A stretch of 64,000 bases of DNA from JAXHLG01 sp034522495 (lineage in GTDB: Bacteria; Patescibacteriota; Minisyncoccia; Moranbacterales; DUUL01). Made by a program: the position numbers and the translations under genes. The notes under the pieces are model-generated. The model worked only from the letters and a program-made list of their open reading frames with translations, made no database searches and was not told the origin of the DNA. Below are positions 33,267-42,118 of this stretch, piece by piece. The DNA is taken from positions 930,001-994,000 of the forward strand of contig JAXHLG010000002.1 of the NCBI GenBank assembly GCA_034522495.1, read 5' to 3'. Position 1 is the first letter of the stretch. Each line of letters begins with the position of its first letter.

Positions 33267-34265
33267 TTAAAATCTCAATTCACCATAATTATCTACAAAA
33301 TACTGAAAAGCTCTTTTAATTTTTTTATCATCAAATTCGGATTGTGAGTTTGAAATAGTGAACCTCTTTTTTCCTTTATATGGTTTTTCGATTTTACTTT
33401 TGCTAAACTGATTCACTTTATCAAGAACTTTATAATAGACCTTTTCAGGGTTGTTACACAATTCTTCATAAGAAAACATTAAATATCTATTACCTAAATA
33501 TTTTCGATCTTCAATGATAGTTTTTTCGATAAAATAAATTTGCCCGGCAACCTGATGATACACATCCATCTCCTTTATCAATTCATATTCTCGTGGTTTC
33601 CATGAAAACCATTTATTAATATCACCTGACCAGTTTTTTCTGGCTCTCATAAGTGAACGAACATTTGCAACCGGATTACGAAAAATGTGAATATAAATAG
33701 CATTTCTCATATGATCAGCAACGCTTCTTAAATACCAATTTACAATGTGAGCTTTAATTATAAATGGCTTATCAAATGCCCTCTGGATCAGACTTAATTC
33801 TTTATTAAAAGAGTTAAAATCTGCACCTTTCAAAAACACATCATTAGAAGCTGGCACATCCGGAAAATTAAAGTTTTTTCTCCAAAAATACCAAAATTCA
33901 TGTGGCGCGTTAAAGCCTTTAGTTTTTCCAATTTCTGATTTAAATTCTACTGTATTGGCAATGTCAAAAAACTCATTCCTGTAATCATATTTAGGATTAA
34001 TAAGCATTTCATAAATTAAAGCCCCTACGTATGGCGCTCCATAAAACCGTGATAAAAAATTGGTGGGATTAGAAAACAATCCATGTGATGCCATCCATTG
34101 CGTAAAAAAGGTTGTGCCACTGCGTGGTGAACCTATTTGTAAAATGCTTGGCATTGAAAAATCATTCCCTTTTAATCGTATTTGTTCTTTCTCTACTGGT
34201 TCGAGTAATCTATTTATTTGTCGTAAAATATTCTCTAAATTCGGGTTTTTCTTGAAAGACATCAC
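33267..34265 (-). CDS. Sulfotransferase family protein (2)
   Basis: The 332-residue protein has SILQIGSPRSGTTFFTQWMA (5'-PSB loop, residues about 41-60) and AIYIHIFRNPVANVRSLMRA (3'-PB region). Between them a FIIKAHIVNWYLRS segment fits the family fold. It overlaps the ATP-grasp/SDR gene upstream by one base, so the two are made together and may act on the same sugar. Confidence 0.87.
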   Translation of the reverse strand: MMSFKKNPNLENILRQINRLLEPVEKEQIRLKGNDFSMPSILQIGSPRSGTTFFTQWMASHGLFSNPTNFLSRFYGAPYVGALIYEMLINPKYDYRNEFFDIANTVEFKSEIGKTKGFNAPHEFWYFWRKNFNFPDVPASNDVFLKGADFNSFNKELSLIQRAFDKPFIIKAHIVNWYLRSVADHMRNAIYIHIFRNPVANVRSLMRARKNWSGDINKWFSWKPREYELIKEMDVYHQVAGQIYFIEKTIIEDRKYLGNRYLMFSYEELCNNPEKVYYKVLDKVNQFSKSKIEKPYKGKKRFTISNSQSEFDDKKIKRAFQYFVDNYGELRF

Positions 34266-36274
34266 TATGTATTAATTTTAAAATGGTTTATCAACGATTC
34301 AATTGAGTCCTCAATTTTATACTTTGGTTTCCAGTTCATATCACTGTAAAACAATGCGCTGTCCATCCCAAAATTCATTTCAACCTCAGTAGGTTCAATC
34401 TTTATCTTACTTTTATTCCCTCCATTTAGCTTAGCAGCTATCTCTACTGTTTTTTCAGCAATTTCTTTTAACGTTAATCTTTCTCCCGAGCTTAGATTGT
34501 AGACAGGTTTCCATTTAACAGGGTCGGATTTTAGAAGAGCAATAATTGCATCAACAGCATCACGGATATCAAAGCGCTCCATTTGCTGCATGCCGCCAGT
34601 AATTTCAATTGTCTTGCCTTCATATGCTTTTCTGGAAATTTTCGAAAGAAAATCTGTTTCAACCAAACCTGGAGCTCCTCCGGCAAGTGTTCCTAGTCTT
34701 AAAGAGCTATAAGAAAGTACACTGTGCGTGTCTTTGAATGACTCAAGCAATAATTCAGTAGCATATTTTGCTTGCGCATATGCCATTTTGGGTGCTACCG
34801 GTGTATTTTCATTCCAAGGTGGAATATTATCTAAGCCATATACACTTTGAGAGGAAATATTAATAATGGCGGGTACTTGATTTGAGGCCGCCTTAGTAAA
34901 TAATTCACTTGTGAACCTAAGGCTTTCAGCAATTTGCTGATCCGTATTATGCGGGCGAGCAAAGCCTAAATGCAACAAAATATCAACATTTCCTAAATGA
35001 AAATTTCCATTAGCTAAATCATTATTATCGACAACCTTTTCAATTTTTCCGGTCAACAATTTTTTTGTTTTATTTTTATTCGTGCCAAAAGCCCAGATTT
35101 TGAAATCATTGCTTTCCTTTAATTTATTTATAAGATTTTGACCTAGGTAACCGCACGCACCTGTAATAAAAAGCGTTTTTTTCTCTTTCATTTCACTACC
35201 GTTTAAATACTTTGAAAGGTTAAATACCTCTTGATTGCGTTCGAGTGGAATGGATTTATCCGCAGTTTGCCTGACTCCAAAACGATTATAATTGAATATT
35301 AACTTATTTTTACCCTTATCAATACCCAACCACTCTTTCACGCAAGCCTCCACTTCATTAAAACCCATTAAAGCACGTAATCCAGTAATTCCAGTAAATC
35401 GTGGATTCATTTCAAATATCTTTAATCCTTTTTCTGTTAATCTTCCTTGAATATTTAGAGGGCCTACTAATCCCATCTTTAACAGAGTAGGCAAAATTTC
35501 TTCAATAACACTCCATATATAGTCATTTTGACATGGGACAATCTCTATTGGTATACCATTATTAAGTTTATTATAAGAAATCATCCTACCCATTAATTTG
35601 CCCGCCGGGGAATAGACTACTTGAATAGAAATTTCAGAAATTTGAGGATTTTGGTTGTTTTTTATCTGCTCCATGTAAAAATCATAGTTGGGGTCGTCTC
35701 TTTTTGGAATAGCCAACTCTTGAATTATGTGATCTTCAGATATCTTTAAAAGATCCTTTTTGCTTCTTATTATTTCAACTCCCTTTGACGCAAAACCACC
35801 TCTAGGCTTTGCAATAAAAGGAAATTTTACTTTTCCAGAATTGATATTCTGATTAAGCGACTTCTTGTTAAAACTCTTAACAAAAATGTCAGCAACTTTA
35901 TTTAACTCATTACTCATTCTTTCTTTGTCGCGACAAATAGCAATCAACTCCTTATTCGCACATAAAAGCTTTATTCCAGCCTTTTCGAATTTAGTTCTAT
36001 TCTCAGATAAAATTTTTACTTCATCATCAAGTCCCGGAACAACTAAATCAACTTTATATTTAAGGCATTTATCAATTAAATCATCAACATATCCTACATC
36101 ATATATGCTTAATGTATAATCATACGTATCGCAATCATACGCACCATAAGCAAAGGGATTTGTCCCAAACCCAACAGTTTTGATCGGCAAACCTGACAAA
36201 TTTAAAGAGTTAATGACTGACTGACCAACTCCGCTACCTATGCAAGAAACTCCAATAACATATCTCTTCTTCAT
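34265..36274 (-). CDS. Fusion: ATP-grasp ligase plus NAD-dependent epimerase/dehydratase
   Basis: The 669-residue protein has two parts. Residues about 1-365 form an ATP-grasp enzyme: GVSCIGSGVGQSVINSLNLS pre-grasp, FIAKPRGGFASKGVEI, then LNIQGRLTEKGLKIFEMNPR with the Mg-binding Glu and Asn. Residues about 375-669 form an SDR: LFITGACGYLGQNLINKL (NAD site), INISSQSVYG, and YAQAKYATELLLESF (YxxxK), closing with LRLGTLAGG and a VYNLSSGERLTLKEIAE. It may ligate an amino acid or acyl group to a sugar that the SDR half prepares. The substrate is unknown. Confidence 0.85.
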   Translation of the reverse strand: MKKRYVIGVSCIGSGVGQSVINSLNLSGLPIKTVGFGTNPFAYGAYDCDTYDYTLSIYDVGYVDDLIDKCLKYKVDLVVPGLDDEVKILSENRTKFEKAGIKLLCANKELIAICRDKERMSNELNKVADIFVKSFNKKSLNQNINSGKVKFPFIAKPRGGFASKGVEIIRSKKDLLKISEDHIIQELAIPKRDDPNYDFYMEQIKNNQNPQISEISIQVVYSPAGKLMGRMISYNKLNNGIPIEIVPCQNDYIWSVIEEILPTLLKMGLVGPLNIQGRLTEKGLKIFEMNPRFTGITGLRALMGFNEVEACVKEWLGIDKGKNKLIFNYNRFGVRQTADKSIPLERNQEVFNLSKYLNGSEMKEKKTLFITGACGYLGQNLINKLKESNDFKIWAFGTNKNKTKKLLTGKIEKVVDNNDLANGNFHLGNVDILLHLGFARPHNTDQQIAESLRFTSELFTKAASNQVPAIINISSQSVYGLDNIPPWNENTPVAPKMAYAQAKYATELLLESFKDTHSVLSYSSLRLGTLAGGAPGLVETDFLSKISRKAYEGKTIEITGGMQQMERFDIRDAVDAIIALLKSDPVKWKPVYNLSSGERLTLKEIAEKTVEIAAKLNGGNKSKIKIEPTEVEMNFGMDSALFYSDMNWKPKYKIEDSIESLINHFKINT

Positions 36275-36427
36275 AAAAATTATTAAATTTAATTTCTAAC
36301 GGCTAGTTAACTAATTTATTCCCCCAAGAAAAATAATTGCTATTCCTAAAAAATACAAATCCTAGAATAAATATTCTCCTTATAATTTAAAATTCAACAA
36401 AAAATAGTACTGTTTACTAGCATTGCC

Positions 36428-37513
36428 CTAAATAGATAAATTATTCATAATTATTTCTAACATTCTATCTTGATCTTTTTTGTCTAATTCCGGATAAATA
36501 GGCAGGCAAAGAATTCTCTCGGAAATATTTTTGGAGCTACTGCATTCATCATTACTTTGGCTTAAATAGTCCAAACAATCAAGAGACGGCCAGAAATATC
36601 TTCTTGGATAGATTCCATTTTGGCTTAGCTTCTCCTGTATTTTCTCTCTTTCCTCTTCGCTTTTCAATATGATTGGAAAATAGTGGTAATTGTTGGTCGA
36701 ATTCTTAGTCTTGTTCTGAAGAGCGCAAATGTCTTTAAAGTTTTGATAATAATATTCCCAAACTTCTTCTCTTGAGCTTAGTATTTTCTCTATATCATCC
36801 AATAAACACAAGCCCATAGCTGCGGAAAATTCATTCATTTTTGCGTTAACACCAAAAGATTTTATAGCTCCATCTTCATAACCAAAATTTATCATCTGCT
36901 TAGCTTTTCTATATAGCTCATCATCATTGATTATCAATGCGCCCCCTTCTATAGTATGAAAAATTTTCGTTGCATGAAAACTCAGGATCGAAACATCTCC
37001 CCAATTAAGAATGCTCTCTCTTTTATATTTCACACCAAAAGCATGAGCTGCGTCATAAATAACTTTAAGATTGTTTTTGTCGGCAATTTCTTTTATTTTC
37101 TCCACTTCACACGGATTGCCAAATACGTGAACGGGCAGTAAGGCTGCAGTCTTATCAGTTATTTTTGATTCTACTTGCTTGGGGTCAAAATTCAAAGTAT
37201 CTTCGTTTATATCAGCAAAAACTGGTTTTAAGTTTTCCCAGGCAAGAGAGCTTGAAGTCGCAACAAAAGAAAAAGGGGTTGTCACCACTTCCCCCTTTAA
37301 GTCAAGTAATTTGTAAGCCACTTGCAACGCCAATGTCCCGTTTGCGGTTAATACAATATTCTTAACTCCCAGATAATCTCTCAGCCTTTTTTCTAATTCC
37401 TGAACCAAAGGCCCGTTGTTAGTAAGCCAGTTTGACTGATATATTTGATCAATATACTTGTCAAACTTTTCTCTGTTGGGCAAGTATGGCTTGGTTACAT
37501 TAATTTTTTTCAT
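36428..37513 (-). CDS. DegT/DnrJ/EryC1/StrS aminotransferase
   Basis: From MKKINVTKPYLP (ATG 37513; an upstream ATG at 37546 adds 11 poorly conserved residues) the PLP-dependent enzyme shows NIVLTANGTLALQVAYKLLD, TTPFSFVATSSSLAWENLKP, the DAAHAFGVKY aspartate block and SFHATKIFHTIEGGALIIND with the lysine that holds PLP. It makes an amino sugar from a keto sugar nucleotide. The ATP-grasp/SDR fusion downstream could use or supply the substrate. It follows the ABC exporter gene closely. Confidence 0.9.
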   Translation of the reverse strand: MKKINVTKPYLPNREKFDKYIDQIYQSNWLTNNGPLVQELEKRLRDYLGVKNIVLTANGTLALQVAYKLLDLKGEVVTTPFSFVATSSSLAWENLKPVFADINEDTLNFDPKQVESKITDKTAALLPVHVFGNPCEVEKIKEIADKNNLKVIYDAAHAFGVKYKRESILNWGDVSILSFHATKIFHTIEGGALIINDDELYRKAKQMINFGYEDGAIKSFGVNAKMNEFSAAMGLCLLDDIEKILSSREEVWEYYYQNFKDICALQNKTKNSTNNYHYFPIILKSEEEREKIQEKLSQNGIYPRRYFWPSLDCLDYLSQSNDECSSSKNISERILCLPIYPELDKKDQDRMLEIIMNNLSI

Positions 37514-37549
37514 ATTTACAAGATTTAATGTCCGGATAATCAGCATAAA

Positions 37550-39298
37550 CTATTCTGCAGACTCAGAAAAATAACCCTTTATTTCAGCATAATTGCCCGA
37601 TTTAACAATCTGACCATTTTTAATAATGTGAATTATATCACACTCGCCCAAAGTCCTCAATCTATGAGCAATCATTATGATTGTTTTTTTGTCTTTGAGC
37701 GACATAATAGCTTCCTGAACTTTCTTTTCAGTTTTGTAGTCCAAAGAAGAAGTCGCTTCATCAAAAACAAAGATTTTGCGATCATGATACAAAGCCCTGG
37801 CAATTCCCAGTCTTTGCCTTTGCCCGCCGGAAAGCCTCACCCCGTTCTCTCCAACTATGGCTTCCGTTTTTTCAGGTAACTTTTCCACAAAATCATACAC
37901 CTGGGCAGCTTTTAAAGATTCAACAACCTTCTTTTCATCTATATCTTTATCTCTGATTCCAAAAGCAATATTTCTTTTAATAGTATCATCCAACAAAAAA
38001 ATGTCCTGGGGGATATAAGCCATTAGGTGGCGCAAATATTTGTTCGAGTACTCTTTGCCATCTACCATTATTTTGCCTTCATTGTTTTTCAGTAGTCCCA
38101 ATAAAACATTAATGAGAGTGGTTTTTCCCGAGCCTGTTTCACCGGTTATTCCAATTATGTCATTTTTGTTAAAGGCAAAACTTATATTTTTCAAAATCGG
38201 CTCTTCATCATAATTAAAATAAAGGTTCTTAATTTCTATTCTCTGGAAATTTTTTATTTTTTTCGAAGCAACATCTTTTCCGATTTTTTCTAGATCAACA
38301 AGGTCATTATACAATTTATTGAGAAAGAATTCGGACCTATGGAAATTATTAACTGCTTGCATAATTTGGCTTATCATGGGAAGCACACGCAAACCCGCAA
38401 GCGCCACTATTGTCAACAAAGGAATCAGGGATTGAACATCAAAGCCTAAGGCAAAATAAACCCCGAACCAGGCAATGATGTATGTTATTATCACCAGCTC
38501 AATTATACTTGTTGGGGAAAAATTAATAATTTGATGCTTTGTATTCGCTTTAGCGAACCTATCTGCTTCATTGCGAACATTCTCCTTGAAAAAATCTTCC
38601 CTGGCTGTCACCTTGGCGTCCTTTATGCTTCCAAGCCCCTGCTTAATATTTTTTATGATTTCTTCATTGGACAGAGAAATTTCCTTCCCCAGCCTTGAAG
38701 ATACTCTTTTTGTATAGAAAAAGTAAACTAAGAAAACAATGAAAAGAACTAAAAATAAACCCAGGGTGAATAAAACATTTTCTTGCAATATTAAAAATAA
38801 CAAGAATAGTAGAACAATGAGTTGGCCAAATAGTTTTAGAAATGGCAATAATACAGAATTGCAAAATTGATTCGCTTCAGAGTTAATATTTTGAATTATT
38901 CTTGAAGAATTTTGTTTTAAATGCCAAACGTAGGGCAAGTTCATATAAGAGCTCAGGAGCTTCTCCCTTAAATGAGCCATTTGGGAAAAGCTAAACTTGA
39001 ATATATAAGCATTGGATGCCAAAAAAAGAACATTTCTCAAAAAGAAGATCACCAGTATTCCAACACACAAAAACAAGCTAAAAGCACCCACTTCAATATC
39101 CACTTTCCTGTTAACATATTGAAATAAAAATTGTTCTTGTATGTTTTCCGGAGACATAATAATTGAAACCAGTGGTATAAACATGCCTATCCCAAGAAAA
39201 TCCAATCCGGCAACTACCAAAAAAAGCAAAGCCACTAAAAAAAGCTTCTTCTTGCTTTCCCCTAAAATATATAAAAACTTTTTAAGAAATTCTTTCAT
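37550..39298 (-). CDS. ABC exporter, PglK/MsbA-like lipid-linked oligosaccharide flippase
   Basis: The 582-residue half-transporter has six membrane helices in residues about 15-310 and an ATPase domain with Walker A GITGETGSGKTTLINVLLGL, Q-loop YIPQDIFLLDDT, signature LSGGQRQRLGIARALYH and Walker B KIFVFDEATSSLD. Such a protein in a glycan cluster is likely to flip lipid-linked oligosaccharides. It is the first gene of the minus-strand run, and a Wzx remnant downstream suggests it is the working flippase. Confidence 0.88.
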   Translation of the reverse strand: MKEFLKKFLYILGESKKKLFLVALLFLVVAGLDFLGIGMFIPLVSIIMSPENIQEQFLFQYVNRKVDIEVGAFSLFLCVGILVIFFLRNVLFLASNAYIFKFSFSQMAHLREKLLSSYMNLPYVWHLKQNSSRIIQNINSEANQFCNSVLLPFLKLFGQLIVLLFLLFLILQENVLFTLGLFLVLFIVFLVYFFYTKRVSSRLGKEISLSNEEIIKNIKQGLGSIKDAKVTAREDFFKENVRNEADRFAKANTKHQIINFSPTSIIELVIITYIIAWFGVYFALGFDVQSLIPLLTIVALAGLRVLPMISQIMQAVNNFHRSEFFLNKLYNDLVDLEKIGKDVASKKIKNFQRIEIKNLYFNYDEEPILKNISFAFNKNDIIGITGETGSGKTTLINVLLGLLKNNEGKIMVDGKEYSNKYLRHLMAYIPQDIFLLDDTIKRNIAFGIRDKDIDEKKVVESLKAAQVYDFVEKLPEKTEAIVGENGVRLSGGQRQRLGIARALYHDRKIFVFDEATSSLDYKTEKKVQEAIMSLKDKKTIIMIAHRLRTLGECDIIHIIKNGQIVKSGNYAEIKGYFSESAE

Positions 39299-39858
39299 TT
39301 ATTCACAATTAAAAACGTTGTTGAATACCTGTAATTAAATAATAACAAAATAATTATACATTAAAAATACCATTTTGTCTTTATTGCAATTAGTGCACTC
39401 TATCTTTTATTTATCTTTAAAATATATCCGGGTAAATTTTTAAGAAAGAGTATGTTCATTGGTTTAGTTCTAAGTTCTATGTTTTGAGTTTATTGAGTTC
39501 TAGGTTTTAAAAAAGTCATCGGTCACTGGTCACTAAAAGTGAGTTCTAAGTTTATTGAGTTCTAGGTTAACTGAGTTCTAAGTTGAGAGTTCTATGTTCT
39601 AAGATTAAAGTCACTTGTCACTGTCATTTAAACATTTAAGCATGCAAACCCCGTAAAATCGCTTTGCGAACACGGGGCAAAGCATTTAAGCAGGAAATTG
39701 AGTTCTAAGTTTATAAAGTTCTAGATTCTGAGTTTAAAGTCACTTGTCATCGGTCGCTGTCATTTAAACATTTAAGCATGCAAACATCTAAACGGAAATG
39801 AGTCACTTGTCATCGGTCACTAGTCACTGTTGATTAGTCACTTGTCATCAGTCACTTG
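39299..39858. repeat. Gene-free stretch of 7-mer and 8-mer arrays
   Basis: No gene seen. About 39300-39460 is plain AT-rich sequence that should hold the promoter of the ABC exporter. From 39465 to the next gene, AGTTCTA units, GTCACTN/GTCATCG units and CATTTAAA/CATGCAAA 8-mers alternate. A 48-base block with hairpin CCCCGT...ACGGGG (39646-39693) is identical to 43616-43663. Confidence 0.8.
39646..39693. repeat. 48-base hairpin repeat in 8-mer array, copy 1
   Basis: The block runs from AAACCCCGTAAAATCGC to GGGGCAAAGCATTTAAGCAG and is identical to 43616-43663. It contains nested inverted pairs CCCCGT/ACGGGG and GCTTTGC/GCAAAGC and is embedded in CATGCAAA/CATTTAAG 8-mers. Confidence 0.85.
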
Positions 39859-40119
39859 TCACTGGGAGATTTTCGAACGGATTTTTTGAGAGTTTTGTTT
39901 AATGTTTTGGATAATCTCCCAGTGGCCGCCTTTGTCGGGGCCGATACGGCGAATTTTTTCTTCTTTTTTGAGTTTTTCAAGATTATATTTAACTCCGTCC
40001 GGTGTTATATCGCCCAATTTTTCTGCTATTTCCCTTCTTGTCGCATTCGGATTTTCTCTTATTATCTCTAGAATTTTCTGGGTAGTTTTCTGGGTAGTTT
40101 TTTCTATTTCTTCTGCCAA
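39859..40119 (-). CDS. Small winged-helix protein, detached AlbA-regulator tail
   Basis: The 86-residue protein has a winged helix (ATRREIAEKLGDITPDGVKY then NLEKLKKEEKIRRIGPDKGG) and ends HWEIIQNIKQNSQKIRSKIS. Its DNA and protein closely match the C-terminal wHTH of the AlbA/Schlafen regulator at 42119-43468 (GPNKGGHWEIIQDIK). So it is probably a truncated duplicate that kept only the DNA-binding tail, either a free regulator or a decaying fragment. The stop TGA (39859-39861) is inside a GTGAC unit on the coding strand. Confidence 0.65.
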   Translation of the reverse strand: MAEEIEKTTQKTTQKILEIIRENPNATRREIAEKLGDITPDGVKYNLEKLKKEEKIRRIGPDKGGHWEIIQNIKQNSQKIRSKISQ

Positions 40120-40191
40120 AATAATTAGCTTTTCTCTCGAGAATAATCGAAAACCAAATCATTATTATTGATTTTTATGGAGTGTTTGGCT

Positions 40192-40968
40192 TCAAATTTT
40201 TAATTCTTCCACAAATTCCCTGAATAACTTCACTCTTTTCGAATCGGCGGGGTCAAACAGAAACGGCTCCACATCTTTTGCCAGGCCGCTAAAATCAACA
40301 CCTTCTGTTTCCGTCTTCAGTTTATTCTTAAGTTCTTTGCCATTCTTGATGTTCATTTTTTCTTTTAGGTAGTCATAGTTAGGCTGTGTTTTTGAAAAAA
40401 GGAAAACTACGTCATAGAAGTCTCTGCCCTTCATTCTTTTTCTGTTAAAAATGGTGTAGATTTTTTGAGATAGGATAATGTCCTGGGGCGTGACTCTTAT
40501 TTGGGAGAAAACATCGAATTTGTTTATCAGTTTAATTTCAGGAGTATAGTCAAAGCCATGGGAAGCGGTATCAAGCTGAATTAGAATTTTTTCCTCTTTA
40601 TGGCCTGACAAGTTGTTGTCAAAAAGCAATCTTGGCAATTTCAAATAGCACCTGAAGGCTCCTTTGTTGACATTTCTTATCTCGACCTCATAGCCCTCAA
40701 GCTCTAATCTTTTCCTGACCAGTTCAGAAATCTCCTTAAATTCATCCTCATTAAGAGAAAAATTATCAAAATCAATATCTTCCGAAAAACGCCTATTGTC
40801 GTGAACAATCCTCAAAGCAGTCCCGCCCAAAAAACAAAGCTTGTTTGCATAATTGGAGTCAAAAATTATTTGCAGAATTTTATATTGCAAATATTCTCTC
40901 AAGAGGTTTCCGGGAAATCTTCTAAGCACAGGAGGGTAGAATTTTTCAATTTCTTTTAAACTAATCAT
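40192..40968 (-). CDS. AbiEii-type nucleotidyltransferase toxin (AbiE pair 3)
   Basis: The 258-residue protein has CFLGGTALRIVHDN and RRFSEDIDFDNFSL (residues about 43-70), the NTP-binding motifs, and QKIYTIFNRKRMKGRDFYDV. It is close to pair 2 (20891-21670) in layout, including EKILIQLDT and the FPGNLLREYLQYKILQIIF-like start. It overlaps the antitoxin gene by 8 bases. Confidence 0.9.
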   Translation of the reverse strand: MISLKEIEKFYPPVLRRFPGNLLREYLQYKILQIIFDSNYANKLCFLGGTALRIVHDNRRFSEDIDFDNFSLNEDEFKEISELVRKRLELEGYEVEIRNVNKGAFRCYLKLPRLLFDNNLSGHKEEKILIQLDTASHGFDYTPEIKLINKFDVFSQIRVTPQDIILSQKIYTIFNRKRMKGRDFYDVVFLFSKTQPNYDYLKEKMNIKNGKELKNKLKTETEGVDFSGLAKDVEPFLFDPADSKRVKLFREFVEELKI

Positions 40969-41578
40969 TTTTTAGATAAGCAATAAACGACTCGATTCGT
41001 CTCTCGAGCGAGTTGTTGTCAAATTGAGTTAAATATTTATTAAGTTTGTTAATATCAATTTCTTCCAAGAAAGATTCTTTGTTAATGCGCAATTCGGCAA
41101 AACTATCGTCATTATCCACATCCGGATTTAAATAGAAATAATCCAGCACAGCCTTTTCAGCCTCGGCCATACTAAAGCTATTGCTACCGAATGAAATTAT
41201 TTCATAGCCGAAAAAAAGTTCCGGTTTTATCTGGCGGTAAGAGAAATAGCCTATCTGAGTATCAAAACTATTTGTTAACCTTGAAGAAACAGAGGTTATT
41301 GAATAAACGCCTTCCGGAATAAAATTATAATAAGAAAAAGCCATCTCCAAAGAAATGTATGAGGGGGCATATAGTTTATTAGCAATAGCAAAGAGGGCAT
41401 GATCGTTTATTTCTAGGCTTGAAAAAGCGTAGCAATCCTTGGCTATTTTAATAATATATTTTTTCTTCTGCCATTCGCTCAGCCTTTGGCTATGGAAACC
41501 CGGTTCTATCTTAATTATATCATTCACCGAAAAACAAATATGGTCTTTCAGTTTTTCTTTTAAATCTATAAACTTCAT
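40961..41578 (-). CDS. AbiEi-type antitoxin/regulator (AbiE pair 3)
   Basis: The 205-residue protein has a winged-helix start (LSEWQKKKYIIKIAKDCYAF), the block PSYISLEMAFSYYNFIPEGV, and EAEKAVLDYFYLN. A perfect palindrome lies 22 bases upstream (41601-41616), fitting autoregulation. It acts with the toxin at 40192-40968. Confidence 0.87.
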   Translation of the reverse strand: MKFIDLKEKLKDHICFSVNDIIKIEPGFHSQRLSEWQKKKYIIKIAKDCYAFSSLEINDHALFAIANKLYAPSYISLEMAFSYYNFIPEGVYSITSVSSRLTNSFDTQIGYFSYRQIKPELFFGYEIISFGSNSFSMAEAEKAVLDYFYLNPDVDNDDSFAELRINKESFLEEIDINKLNKYLTQFDNNSLERRIESFIAYLKND

Positions 41579-41600
41579 TTTCTTGCTCTACTTATTTTAA

Positions 41601-41616
41601 TTCCTAAATTTAGGAA
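41601..41616. promoter_or_regulatory. Palindromic candidate operator of AbiE pair 3
   Basis: TTCCTAAATTTAGGAA is a perfect 16-base palindrome located 22 bases upstream of the AbiEi start. A TATTAT-like box reads on the minus strand at about 41622-41632. Together they look like a promoter covered by an operator. Confidence 0.55.
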
Positions 41617-41753
41617 CTATTACAAATATAATACTATGTAAATGTATTGAGTGTCAAATTTTCGAATAAACTTGTGTCGGGCTTTTTTGAACAAAATCCA
41701 ACCCTGGTTTTATTTTTTCATCTTTCCCAACCGATTTTTAACAATTTTCACAA

Positions 41754-41840
41754 ATTATAGTTTATTATAATCCGAAAATTTAATCAGGTATAGTTTAATA
41801 TGATTTATGAGTTTGTTGAGGTCTAAAATTAAAGTCATCT
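41754..41840. repeat. Shared upstream block, copy A
   Basis: TATAGTTTATTATAATCC, GAAAATTTAATCAGGTATAG and TTTAATATGATTT recur at 45431-45486 (copy B) and 47299-47384 (copy C). A and C share a further 30 bases (ATGAGTTTGTTGAGGTC..AAAGTCATC). On the minus strand it contains AAACTATA twice, 28 bases apart. It lies upstream of AbiE pairs 3 and 4. Confidence 0.8.
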
Positions 41841-42080
41841 GTCACTGGTTACTGAAAGTGAGTTCTAAGTTTATTGAGTTCTAGGTTCTAAGCACTTAAG
41901 TTCTGAGTTTATAAAGTTCTATGTTCTAAGTTTGATTGAAGGTCACTGGTCACTGTTGAAAAGTCACTTGTCACTGTTGATTAGTCACTCGTCACCGGGA
42001 GGGAGTCATCGGTCAGCTGTCATCGGGGCTCGATTTTAAATCACCTACCATTGAATTAAAAGTCACCAGTCACTGGTCAC
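41841..42080. repeat. GTCAC and AGTTCTA arrays
   Basis: GTCACTN/GTCATCN and AGTTCTA units between the shared upstream block and the AlbA regulator gene end. On the coding (minus) strand they read GTGAC and TTAGAAC. No gene is seen in 41579-42118. Confidence 0.8.
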
Positions 42081-42118
42081 TGGAGGTTTTGGTTTTTTGC
42101 TTGGGTTTCTTGAGAGCT

